Positions 10,147 to 17,458 of a stretch of 64,000 bases of DNA are shown one piece after another. How positions within the stretch are numbered: position 1 is the stretch's first letter; each line of letters starts with the position of its first letter. Made by a program: the position numbers and the translations under genes. The DNA is from Microbacterium galbinum (GTDB taxonomy: Bacteria; Actinomycetota; Actinomycetes; Actinomycetales; Microbacteriaceae), in assembly GCF_023101185.1 (NCBI RefSeq), contig NZ_CP078077.1, positions 3,067,630 through 3,131,629 on the forward strand, read 5' to 3'. The notes under the pieces are model-generated. The model was not told the origin of the DNA. It made no database searches and saw nothing but the letters and a program-made list of their open reading frames with translations.

Positions 10147-11493
10147 ATGTCCTCCCCCTCGATCGTGTGGTTCCGTGATGATCTGCGTCTCGCCGACAAC
10201 CCCGCGTTGCGCGCCGCGATCGATCGCGGGGAGCCGATCCTCGCCGTCTACGTGCTCGACGAGGAATCCCCCGGCATCCGACCGCTCGGCGGAGCGGCCC
10301 GCTGGTGGTTGCATCACTCACTCGCCTCGCTGAGCGAACGGCTGAGGGAGCGTGGGGGCGCACTGGTGCTGCGCCGCGGTCCCGCCGCCCGCGTGATCCC
10401 CCAGGTCGTGGCGGATACCGACGCCGGCGCCGTCTTCTGGAATCGCCGGTACGGCCGACCCGAGCGCGACATCGACGCCGAGCTGAAGACCGCTCTGCGG
10501 AACGACGGCGTCGAGGTCGCCTCCTTCGCGGGATCCCTTCTCCACGAGCCCTGGACGGTGACGACAGGGGCCGGTACGCACTTCTCCGTGTTCACTCCCT
10601 TCTGGCGGGCGTGCCTCTCGCTGCCCGCACCGCGACTCCCCCTCCCCGAGCCACGCGAGATCGACGGCATCCCCTCGGCTCCGGCATCGGACGACCTCGA
10701 CGACTGGGCTCTGCTCCCCACCCGTCCGGACTGGGCGGAGGGACTGCGCGAGACCTGGGAACCCGGGGAACCCGCCGCCCGACGTCGGCTGCGCTCCTTC
10801 CTCGACGAGGACCTCGGATCCTACGACCGCGCACGCGACGAGCCTTCGGCCGGAGCCACCTCGCTCCTGTCCCCCCGCCTGCGCTGGGGGGAGATCAGCC
10901 CGTTCACGGTCTGGCACGAGGCGGTCTCCACGGACGGCGCGGGCGGGTTCCTCTCGGAGCTCGGGTGGCGCGAGTTCGCCTGGCACACGCTCTTCCACTT
11001 CCCCGACCTCGCGACGAAGAACCTGCGCCCCGAGTTCGACGCCTTCCCGTGGCCGCGGCTGAAGCCGTCGCACCTCGACGCGTGGCAGCGCGGCGAGACC
11101 GGCGTGCCCCTGGTCGACGCCGGAATGCGCGAACTCTGGCGCACCGGGTACATGCACAACCGGGTGCGGATGGTCACTGCGTCGTTCCTCGTGAAGAACC
11201 TCCTCATCGACTGGCACCGCGGCGAGGAGTGGTTCTGGGACACCCTCGTCGATGCCGATGGGGCGAACAACCCGTTCAACTGGCAGTGGGTCGCCGGCTC
11301 CGGTGCGGATGCCGCGCCCTACTTCCGCATCTTCAACCCCGAGCTCCAGGCCAAGAAGTTCGATCCGAAGCGCCTCTACATCTCGCAATGGGCATCGGAT
11401 GCCCCCGCCGAGCCGATCGTCGACCTCGGGGAGACGCGGAAGGCGGCGCTCGCCGCGTACGACGTCGTCAAACGCGCACCCCGCGATCGGTGA
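10147..11493 (+). CDS. phr: Deoxyribodipyrimidine photo-lyase (class I cryptochrome/photolyase)
   Basis: 448 residues. The N-terminal alpha/beta domain opens SSPSIVWFRDDLRLADNPAL, the family signature; the C-terminal FAD-binding helical domain carries LGWREFAWHTLFHFPDL, GETGVPLVDAGMRELWRTGY, MHNRVRMVTASFLVKNL and DGANNPFNWQWVAGSGADAA. The enzyme repairs UV cyclobutane pyrimidine dimers with blue light. Start at the ATG at 10147, which gives the family N terminus; a longer frame upstream overlaps the DoxX-like gene and is not homologous. Confidence 0.95.
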   Translation: MSSPSIVWFRDDLRLADNPALRAAIDRGEPILAVYVLDEESPGIRPLGGAARWWLHHSLASLSERLRERGGALVLRRGPAARVIPQVVADTDAGAVFWNRRYGRPERDIDAELKTALRNDGVEVASFAGSLLHEPWTVTTGAGTHFSVFTPFWRACLSLPAPRLPLPEPREIDGIPSAPASDDLDDWALLPTRPDWAEGLRETWEPGEPAARRRLRSFLDEDLGSYDRARDEPSAGATSLLSPRLRWGEISPFTVWHEAVSTDGAGGFLSELGWREFAWHTLFHFPDLATKNLRPEFDAFPWPRLKPSHLDAWQRGETGVPLVDAGMRELWRTGYMHNRVRMVTASFLVKNLLIDWHRGEEWFWDTLVDADGANNPFNWQWVAGSGADAAPYFRIFNPELQAKKFDPKRLYISQWASDAPAEPIVDLGETRKAALAAYDVVKRAPRDR

Positions 11494-11584
11494 CCCGCCG
11501 CGGGGTCGACCCTCCGGCCCCGGCAGGGCGCGCTCCCCGTACGATCGAGGGAGCCCCCTCTCCCCTGCCGTGAAGGATCCCCGT

Positions 11585-12748
11585 ATGTCCGTCGACCGCA
11601 TCGACACCCTCACCGAGAACGATCTGCGAGAGGCGGGGAGCGTCAAGTGGACGACCTTCCCCGACACGATCGGCGCCTTCGTCGCCGAGATGGATTTCGG
11701 GGTCGCGCCCGCGGTGAAGGACGCGGTGGGCGATGCCCTCGAACAGGGCCTCACGGGCTACCTTCCACAGCATCTCGCCGACGAGCTCGCCGCCGCGACG
11801 GCCACCTGGTACGCCGCTCGCTACGGCTGGGAGATCTCGTCGGCGCAGGTGAAGCAGGTCCCCGACGTGATCACCGCTTTCGAGTACGCGATCGAGCAGT
11901 ACACGGCTCCGGGGGCCGCCGTGATCGTCCCGACGCCGGCGTACATGCCGTTCCTCATGGTTCCCCCGATGCACGGGCGACGGGTGATCGAGGTGCCGAG
12001 CATCGTCGAGAACGGGCGCTGGGTGCTCGACCACGACGCGGTGGCGGCGGCCTTCGCCGAGGGCGGCGAGCTGCTCGTGCTGTGCAATCCGCACAACCCG
12101 CTCGGAACGGTCGCGACGCGCGAAGAGCTCGAACGGGTGGCGGAGACCGTGCACGACGCCGGCGGACGCGTATTCTCGGACGAGATCCACGCGCCGATCG
12201 TCTACGCCCCCGCCCGGCACATCCCCTACGCCTCGATCTCCGATGTCGCCGCAGGTCACACCCTCACCGCCACCTCCGCGTCCAAGGCGTGGAACCTCGC
12301 CGGTCTCAAGTGCGCGCAGATCATCGTCTCGAACGAGCGGGATGCGGAGCTCTGGGAACGCGAAGGAGCGTGGTCGGGGCACGGCACCTCGACGATCGGA
12401 GCGGTCGCCAACGTCGCCGCGTACGCCGATGGGGGCGAGTGGCTGCACGAGACGGTCGCCTATCTCGACGGTAATCGCCGAGCACTGGCCGCCCTGGTCG
12501 CCGAGCACCTTCCCCAGGTGCGGATGACCGTTCCGGAGGGAACCTACATCGCTCTCCTCGACTTCCGGGAGACCGGGCTGACGGGCGATCTGGGCGAGTG
12601 GTTCCGCGAGCACGCCGGTGTCGCGATGACGGACGGCGCCGCCTGCGGGGTGGCTGCGATCGGTTTCACGCGGTTCGTCTTCGCCCTGCCGCGGCCGCTC
12701 CTCGAGGAGGCGGTGCGTCGGATCGCAGCCGCGCTCAGCGCCCGCTGA
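11585..12748 (+). CDS. MalY/PatB-type aminotransferase (probable cystathionine beta-lyase)
   Basis: 387 residues of PLP fold type I. FVAEMDFGVAPAVKDAV is the MalY/PatB opening, VIVPTPAYMPFLMV and LLVLCNPHNPLGTVATREEL the cofactor region, VFSDEIHAPIVY the Asp that binds the PLP ring nitrogen, and ATSASKAWNLAGLKCAQII carries the Schiff-base Lys. These enzymes cleave C-S bonds of cystathionine or related thioethers. A true aminotransferase activity is less likely given the MalY pattern. Confidence 0.88.
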   Translation: MSVDRIDTLTENDLREAGSVKWTTFPDTIGAFVAEMDFGVAPAVKDAVGDALEQGLTGYLPQHLADELAAATATWYAARYGWEISSAQVKQVPDVITAFEYAIEQYTAPGAAVIVPTPAYMPFLMVPPMHGRRVIEVPSIVENGRWVLDHDAVAAAFAEGGELLVLCNPHNPLGTVATREELERVAETVHDAGGRVFSDEIHAPIVYAPARHIPYASISDVAAGHTLTATSASKAWNLAGLKCAQIIVSNERDAELWEREGAWSGHGTSTIGAVANVAAYADGGEWLHETVAYLDGNRRALAALVAEHLPQVRMTVPEGTYIALLDFRETGLTGDLGEWFREHAGVAMTDGAACGVAAIGFTRFVFALPRPLLEEAVRRIAAALSAR

Positions 12749-12836
12749 CCTGTGGAATGCTCCCGAGCCCTTCCGCTGGGCGGCTCGGCGTGGTTTGCTG
12801 TGGGCGGAGGGGTACCACTGGGGAAAGGGTACCGAA

Positions 12837-13130
12837 ATGGGCGACGCCGATTCGCACGCCGACGCGCAGTTCGCAGCGGTCTGGACCGCCATCACGAGCC
12901 CGGTCGGGGGTCTCGCCGCCGGGATCATCGTCGCGCCCGCCATTCAGGACTACTGCCGGACGGGCTGGCTCGCGGGTGCGTGGGAGAGCGATTCTCCCGC
13001 GGGATGCGCACTCTTCCCCACGTGGATGTACGGAAGCAGCGCCTTCCCGACGGCACTCGGATTCGTCGCAGCGGCGATGGTCGGGGTGGTCGTCTGGCTC
13101 TTCGCGTACTTCGGCCACGAGAGTCACTGA
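12837..13130 (+). CDS. Small hypothetical membrane protein
   Basis: 97 residues with two hydrophobic segments: one around SPVGGLAAGIIVAPAI and one at the C terminus, ALGFVAAAMVGVVVWLFAYF. Two Cys (YCRTG and GCALF) lie in the loop between them. The ATG at 12837 follows ggggaaagggtaccga, a usable ribosome-binding site; a longer frame beginning further upstream is possible. It is the last chromosomal gene before the island. No family recognised. Confidence 0.6.
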   Translation: MGDADSHADAQFAAVWTAITSPVGGLAAGIIVAPAIQDYCRTGWLAGAWESDSPAGCALFPTWMYGSSAFPTALGFVAAAMVGVVVWLFAYFGHESH

Positions 13131-13176
13131 AGTCCAGTTACCTCCCGGGCGAGCTCTTCGACGGCCGGAAACGCAA

Positions 13177-13201
13177 AAACCCCCGGCTGGACCGGGGGTT
13201 T
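13177..13201. terminator. Rho-independent terminator, original downstream terminator of tRNA-Val(GAC)
   Basis: aaacccccgg, a 5-base loop and ccgggggttt form a perfect 10-bp stem. It lies outside the left att repeat, so before the island inserted it would have followed the 3' end of tRNA-Val(GAC). It also ends the convergent 97-residue gene. Confidence 0.75.
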
Positions 13202-13206
13202 CGTCT

Positions 13207-13227
13207 GTGCGCGATACTGGGATCGAA
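13207..13227. repeat. attL core: displaced copy of the tRNA-Val(GAC) 3' end
   Basis: These 21 bases (starting gtgcgcgatac, ending gggatcgaa) are identical to 47161-47181, which form the 3' strand of the acceptor stem, the T-arm 3' side and part of the T-loop of tRNA-Val(GAC). The copy here has no tRNA attached: it continues into unrelated sequence (actggtgctc). This is the expected remnant left by integration at the 3' end of a tRNA gene. Confidence 0.88.
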
Positions 13228-13247
13228 ACTGGTGCTCAGGGGTCCCA

Positions 13248-13271
13248 GATCGCCTCGTACATGAGGCGATC
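13248..13271. repeat. Perfect hairpin just inside attL
   Basis: gatcgcctc, loop gtacat, gaggcgatc: a 9-bp perfect stem 20 bases inside the left att core. There is no T-run, so it is not a standard terminator. It may take part in recombinase binding; that is inference. Confidence 0.4.
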
Positions 13272-13281
13272 CCAGTGTTTT

Positions 13282-13662
13282 CTAGGGCACGTGGTACACG
13301 TGGTACACCCAGGAACGGTCTAGGAACTCGAAGAATTGCCGCTCCCTGGTCCACGCAGGGTCCACGAAACATGGGTTCGAGAAGGAGCAGATTTCTGGCA
13401 ACAGGTGCCCGAACACGTGCACCATGAGGCTGAAAGGGCGGCTCTCGTCACCGGATAGTTCGCTCATCCTTCGTGCTGTTTCAAGCCTCATAGTGTCTGC
13501 ATCGGCCACTTGACGAAGCTCTCGGCCTCTCCTCACAGCAGGAGCTCGCCTTCTCTCGGATGCGATAGTCAGAGGCTGCAAGCGCGTCGCGATGACCATG
13601 CGGATGTCTCCGGCACGCGAGGGACGCTCAGGGCCTTGGCGGCCTATCGTCGGGCAACACAC
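13282..13662 (-). CDS. Doubtful hypothetical ORF at the island's left end
   Basis: An open frame of up to 126 codons. Its C-terminal half (from MSELSGDESRPF to the end) looks protein-like, with FGHLLPEICSFSNPCF, but the last codons are a tandem DNA repeat (acgtggtac twice) and the frame also runs over the arm-like repeat. No family recognised and no good ribosome-binding site. It may be non-coding attachment-site DNA; if it is not a gene, 13228-13701 holds only the hairpin and these repeats. Confidence 0.2.
   Translation of the reverse strand: MCCPTIGRQGPERPSRAGDIRMVIATRLQPLTIASERRRAPAVRRGRELRQVADADTMRLETARRMSELSGDESRPFSLMVHVFGHLLPEICSFSNPCFVDPAWTRERQFFEFLDRSWVYHVYHVP
13289..13306. repeat. 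Two tandem 9-bp repeats near attL
   Basis: acgtggtac occurs twice in direct tandem. The unit resembles the gtggtccac element of the arm-like repeats at 13347 and 47095, so it may be a further recombinase or accessory-protein site. Confidence 0.45.
13347..13368. repeat. Left arm-like repeat (partner at 47095-47116)
   Basis: 22 bases beginning tggtccacgcag and ending gtccacgaa, matching 47095-47116 with one mismatch in the same orientation. Each copy holds gtccacg twice. It lies 120 bases from the attL core; the other copy lies 45 bases from the attR core. The arrangement fits arm-type sites of a tyrosine integrase. Confidence 0.55.
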
Positions 13663-13701
13663 CCGAGGAGTCGTGGCTCGCGACAGCGAATCGTCAAGTA
13701 G

Positions 13702-13938
13702 CTACGCCGCGTTGTGTCGGCCGTAGAACACCTTGAACAGTGCAGCTTCCGTCACCCGAACGGGCCTACCCTTTCCACGACCACGTGGTCGGAAGACCTC
13801 GATCTCGCCAGCCTGCACCATACGGGTAACGGTGGACAGGCCTACGTTAAGGCGATCGGCGACCTCTCTCAGAGTGAAGGCCCTCAGCGGATCCGGCGTC
13901 GGCCGCTCAGAATCGTCGTTGGATCCTTGAAGAGACAT
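13702..13938 (-). CDS. Excisionase-like helix-turn-helix protein (HTH_17/MerR-like)
   Basis: 78 residues. FTLREVADRLNVGLSTVTRM is the HTH with the typical 'V...L.V....V' pattern and VQAGEIEVFRPRGRGKGRPV is the wing region of excisionase-family DNA-binding proteins. The ATG at 13938 follows ggagagagg on the minus strand. It is divergent from the XRE gene, with about 80 bases between them. Such proteins direct excision or regulate the left end of integrative elements. Its place near attL supports this, but the integrase partner is missing. Confidence 0.75.
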   Translation of the reverse strand: MSLQGSNDDSERPTPDPLRAFTLREVADRLNVGLSTVTRMVQAGEIEVFRPRGRGKGRPVRVTEAALFKVFYGRHNAA

Positions 13939-14017
13939 GGCAACGACCTCTCTCCTCTCTGCCACGTGTGACTGATAGTCCGTGGACTCATAATCAGCAT
14001 ACCGCGAGCCTGGAAAA

Positions 14018-14269
14018 ATGACAGTTCCTGCGCACCGCATCGCTTTCGGCGAGCACCTGCGCGAGCTGCGCCAGGTTCATGGATGGCCTTCACAGGAGGC
14101 TTTCGCTCATCACGTCGGTCTGGATCGAACCTATATCAGCGGCCTCGAACGTTCTCGGCGCAATCCCACGCTTGATGTCATCGTCAGGTTGGCACGGGGG
14201 CTTGACGTGCATCCTTCTGAGTTACTCGCGACCATCCCAAAGTGTGAGCAACAGGACTCGCGTACGTGA
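14018..14269 (+). CDS. XRE-family transcriptional regulator
   Basis: 83 residues, essentially one HTH_3 domain: FGEHLRELRQVHGWPSQEAF, then AHHVGLDRTYISGLERSRRN and LDVIVRLARGLDVHPSELLA. Members control phage and island promoters or restriction/defence genes. It diverges from the excisionase-like gene and lies 183 bases upstream of the CHAT gene; the gap shows no other gene. A role as controller of one or both is likely. Confidence 0.85.
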   Translation: MTVPAHRIAFGEHLRELRQVHGWPSQEAFAHHVGLDRTYISGLERSRRNPTLDVIVRLARGLDVHPSELLATIPKCEQQDSRT

Positions 14270-14452
14270 CTCTAAGCACCGTAGCCGAAGTGGTGCCATC
14301 CCATAGAGAGTTCTTGGCTCGGAATCAACGTTCGGCGATTGTACTGAGCCATCTTTCCTTCGAGCCTCCCGGCCCAGGCAAGCCAGCTCCGCGCGCTCTG
14401 CCTTTCGTTGCCCGGCTTACATCAAGAATCGATGGTGTGACAGGCTGAAGCC

Positions 14453-15514
14453 GTGAACAGGATGCTTGTATGGACGTGTAGTGACGAGGATCTCCCTTAC
14501 TCCGCCGAAGAGACCTCTCATCTTGAGTCCTTGCGTTCCGCTGACTTCGATGTCACTGTCGCGCCGCGATCATTGGATTGGGACAAGCTTGCAGCTTTCG
14601 CGAACGTGACCGAACCTTCGATCTTTCACTTTATAGGCCACGGCACGCGCGACGGAGACCTCGTGATTAGAGACGGAGCTAATCACGTGCGTCGACCTGC
14701 GACGGATGTTGTCAGGCTGGTTCGGGAAGCAAGCCCTGCACTAGAGGGCGTCTATCTCAGTGGGTGCTTCACAGCAAAGACTGCGCCGGAGCTGCTTGAG
14801 AGCCTGCCTCCGGCCGCAGGATGGGCGATCGGTACGACGGCCGAAGTTGACGATGAGCTCGCCACGCGGTTCGCCGAGCGCTTCTACGAGCACCTAATCG
14901 GAAGTGAGATGCGGCCACGGCAAGCATTCGAAGTTGCGCGCGTTTACGCGGAGTCCGATTGGGGGGAAGAGGTGTCGCACACTGCGTGGTTTAGGCGCTC
15001 TGATCTTCCGGCGGTGGAGGAGATGGCCAAGACGATCAGCTCCGCGCTCCGAACCATCTTCAACCGCTCCGCATTTTTGGAGCCCATGCGACAGGAACTT
15101 TCGATGCAGGCCCTCGATGACGCCCTGCTGGACGTGAGCCACACGCTCGGAACAGGGCAGGCGCTGTCGCGTCGCTATCAGACGCCGATCCCGGCTGCCT
15201 CAATTCCGGTCGAGTGGCTCCACGATCCCGCGATTCAATCCTTCGTTCGGGAGGCAAAGAGAGGCATCACCGCGGCGCGGCGCGCGCTTCGGGAGCTTTC
15301 GGAAGCCGCAGCAGGGGAAGACCACGTCGTAGGTAACGGTTTCCAGCTTGATCCGCACGCTCAGATCCAGTGGATGAGAAAGGTCAACGCCGTCGACTTA
15401 GCCCGCAACAAGGTTCTGCGGACTGCAAACAAGCTACTCACTCGCAATGGCGTGCCCCCTTTGCAAGTGATCTCGGTGTCGTTCGCTCGAAACGAGATGC
15501 CACATGTTTCCTGA
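14453..15514 (+). CDS. CHAT-type (caspase-like) cysteine peptidase with helical C-terminal domain
   Basis: 353 residues. PSIFHFIGHGTRDGDLVIRD places the catalytic His-Gly dyad at about H63, and GVYLSGCFTAKTAPELLESL places the catalytic Cys at about C105; the context (hydrophobic strand plus HG, hydrophobic strand plus sGC) is that of CHAT/caspase-fold peptidases. A later AFEVARVYAESDWGEEVSHTAWF fits the fold's last part. Residues from about 190 on are predicted helical with no recognised domain and may be the sensor or partner-binding region. CHAT proteins act as proteases in bacterial suicide/defence systems, usually with a partner; here the neighbours are an XRE regulator and, 950 bases on, a nuclease pair. 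Base use is less G/C-biased than the core genes. Confidence 0.75.
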   Translation: MNRMLVWTCSDEDLPYSAEETSHLESLRSADFDVTVAPRSLDWDKLAAFANVTEPSIFHFIGHGTRDGDLVIRDGANHVRRPATDVVRLVREASPALEGVYLSGCFTAKTAPELLESLPPAAGWAIGTTAEVDDELATRFAERFYEHLIGSEMRPRQAFEVARVYAESDWGEEVSHTAWFRRSDLPAVEEMAKTISSALRTIFNRSAFLEPMRQELSMQALDDALLDVSHTLGTGQALSRRYQTPIPAASIPVEWLHDPAIQSFVREAKRGITAARRALRELSEAAAGEDHVVGNGFQLDPHAQIQWMRKVNAVDLARNKVLRTANKLLTRNGVPPLQVISVSFARNEMPHVS

Positions 15515-15620
15515 CTCTCTGCCGCGCGCGTGAGACCGTCAGGTCAGCATCCCTGAGAACACTGAAGTGCACAGATCATGCTCTGAATATGGGCGCAGGG
15601 CCCAAAACGCAGGGCACCGC

Positions 15621-15704
15621 TGACACTGACACTGACACTGACACTGACACTGACACTGACACTGACACTGACACTGACACTGACACTGACACTGACACTG
15701 ACAC
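15621..15704. repeat. Perfect hexanucleotide tandem repeat, 14 copies of TGACAC
   Basis: Fourteen uninterrupted copies of tgacac (84 bases), followed by a degenerate tail tgtcattgtccctgtc. Reading frames through it give Thr-Asp (plus) or Ser-Val (minus) dipeptide runs, with no protein-like sequence on either side, so it is most likely non-coding. It lies about 100 bases after the CHAT gene. A perfect array of this length should change copy number by slippage. Confidence 0.95.
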
Positions 15705-15780
15705 TGTCATTGTCCCTGTCATTTGAAGTTGGAGAGCGTGTCCCTCCAAGACTGCGTCGGTCGCACCTGGGAATCGAGCA

Positions 15781-16110
15781 GTGCTTGAGCACGTCGGGTT
15801 CGTGGGAATCGTTCCGTTCGCAGAGACCAAGACCTCTGTTGCGCCGAGCACGCCGGGCCTCTACGCCGTGCTCCGCGACTCAGGGCTCGTGCCCGAGATG
15901 ACCGAGTCGACGACATCGAGCCCGCTCCAGCCTCTGCAGAAGCGCTGGGTCGACGGTGCGAGCATCGTGTACATCGGGAAAGCCGGGATATCCGCAGCCG
16001 GCTCCTGCGATACGTGATACGTGGCAGAACCCACGGGCGCGGCCGATCGATCCGGCAGCTCGCTTATCAGGCGAGCTCATCGTCGCATGGCTCCTCTGTC
16101 ACTCTGCGGT
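15781..16110 (+). pseudogene. Decayed copy of the GIY-YIG nuclease C-terminal domain
   Basis: Translation gives LEHVGFVGIVPFAETKTS, PGLYAVLRDSGLVPEMTEST and WVDGASIVYIGKA, closely matching the C-terminal GIY-YIG domain of the intact gene at 17459-18508. After YIGKA the frame is lost; continuing matches (GRGRSIRQLAY, then ELIVAW) appear in other frames up to about 16110. The N-terminal PD-(D/E)XK part and the terminal Glu/Asn region are absent. It is a frameshifted partial duplicate, 1.7 kb upstream of the intact gene. Confidence 0.8.
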
Positions 16111-16465
16111 CGGGGGCGGGCCACGACCAGTGCCGGCCTGATGTGCCCGGCACCCAGCCTTCTGCTTCCAGCCCCGCCGCGAGGAGGTCGATGCTGTCGA
16201 GTAGGGATCCTGTCACCGCGAACCGGGTCACGGCTGCGACGGATTCGAGAACGCTGCTGGATGTCATCTCGATAGTGACGCACTCAGACGCTGTGACTGT
16301 CAAGACTGGCAGCGAGCAGCGCGGTGACGCGAGGCGTGAGACCGACGAACTTCACGATGCTCGCATCGCCGGCCTGGCCGTCCAAGACGTCAATGCTCAT
16401 CCATACCAGCCGTCGGGCGCTATGTCAGACTGTGCTCACATCTCAGGAGTCGCAGGGGGAAACGC
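16111..16465. other. No convincing gene
   Basis: Between the decayed GIY-YIG copy and the NYN gene. A 78-codon minus-strand frame (16067-16303) is open, but it runs into the pseudogene and has no family match; nothing else is seen. The 3' end includes the purine-rich site agggggaaacgc before the next start. Confidence 0.5.
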
Positions 16466-17416
16466 ATGCCGACCGTCTTCATCGTCGATGGTTCAAATCT
16501 GCTGTTCGAAGACAGAAGGTACGCGGGGGCCGGACGACTGGACAGAGCACTGACTTCGTTGAAAGCCACGTATCCCGATGACGAGATCGTGGCGTTCGTC
16601 GATGCATCCGCCACAGTCACGGCGAAGAAGCGCGGCGATGACCGGGAACTGGGCAGAGTGCGCGATCGGCACAGAGTGCAGGTCACTCCCCCGGGTGTCC
16701 ATGGCAAAGCCGACAGGTATATCTGCGATACGGCCGCCACCCTTCGGGACGCGGGGAGGGCCGTGCGAATCGTCTCTGGCGACAGTTACAAGGAACTGCA
16801 GGCCGAGTTCCCCTGGCTGCTCGAGAACAATAGATTCCTGGATGGGCGAGAGGTTGCCGGGTTGTGGACTTGGACGGATCGCAATGCTGTTCGAGCTCAA
16901 CGCGCAAAGTCGCAGCCACAGACTTCGAACACTCGAAAGCAGCCGCACGCGTCGACCAGACCGACGACCGCCGAGCCGGCCGCGGACAGTCGTCTGCGCT
17001 CTCAGCCACACGGAGGATCCCAGCTGGCAGCCGTCGGAGTCATCGGTCGTCATCAGGAGGTCTTCCACATCCACGACGGTGGGCTCCGGCACCGCTGGTT
17101 CGCAGACGGCGAGTGGAGCCCGTGGCACGAGATGCCGTTGCCGAGCGAGGCTGCGCCGACTGCGGTAGCGGCGGGCGTCCACGGAGATTGGGTCGACCTG
17201 TTCATCGTCACTGAAGCCGGCGAGCTGTTCCACCGGTACTGGGAGGACGGGTGGAGCGAGTGGGAGGACTGGGGCCGCGGCTTCAACGGCTCGATCGCCG
17301 TGTCCAGCCTCGACGCGCCTCACCTTGAAGTCTGGGTGCAGCAGGAGAACAAGCTGGTGCATCGTTGGCAGTGGGACGGCGAATGGACCGCGGACTGGTA
17401 CGAGTTCGTCGAGTAG
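16466..17416 (+). CDS. NYN/PIN-like ribonuclease fused to lectin-like (tectonin/PLL) repeats
   Basis: 316 residues. The N-terminal 140 residues form a NYN (PIN-like) nuclease: FIVDGSNLLFED (Asp8, Asn11), EIVAFVDASAT (Asp46), KADRYICDTAATLRD (Asp83) and VRIVSGDSYKE (Asp106), the acidic set that binds the metal. A Ser/Thr/Pro/Arg-rich linker (about 143-180) leads to three repeats, GLRHRWFADGEWSPWHEM, ELFHRYWEDGWSEWEDW and KLVHRWQWDGEWTADWYEF, with the W-x-DG-x-W pattern of PLL/tectonin-type lectin propeller blades. Predicted role: RNA cleavage controlled by, or aimed through, a glycan- or cell-envelope-binding module. There is a good ribosome-binding site. It lies 42 bases upstream of the dual-nuclease gene, so they probably form one operon. 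The domain calls are mine from motif reading. Confidence 0.72.
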   Translation: MPTVFIVDGSNLLFEDRRYAGAGRLDRALTSLKATYPDDEIVAFVDASATVTAKKRGDDRELGRVRDRHRVQVTPPGVHGKADRYICDTAATLRDAGRAVRIVSGDSYKELQAEFPWLLENNRFLDGREVAGLWTWTDRNAVRAQRAKSQPQTSNTRKQPHASTRPTTAEPAADSRLRSQPHGGSQLAAVGVIGRHQEVFHIHDGGLRHRWFADGEWSPWHEMPLPSEAAPTAVAAGVHGDWVDLFIVTEAGELFHRYWEDGWSEWEDWGRGFNGSIAVSSLDAPHLEVWVQQENKLVHRWQWDGEWTADWYEFVE

Positions 17417-17458
17417 ATCGTGAAGGATCGCGTCTCGCCCCTGCGGAATACTGATCGC

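Noticed and set aside
15370..15851. Open frames through the TGACAC array, giving Thr-Asp or Ser-Val runs
   Set aside because: The dipeptide run is forced by the repeat; flanking translation has no protein character.
16067..16303. 78-codon minus-strand frame
   Set aside because: Overlaps the decayed GIY-YIG copy, no ribosome-binding site and no family.
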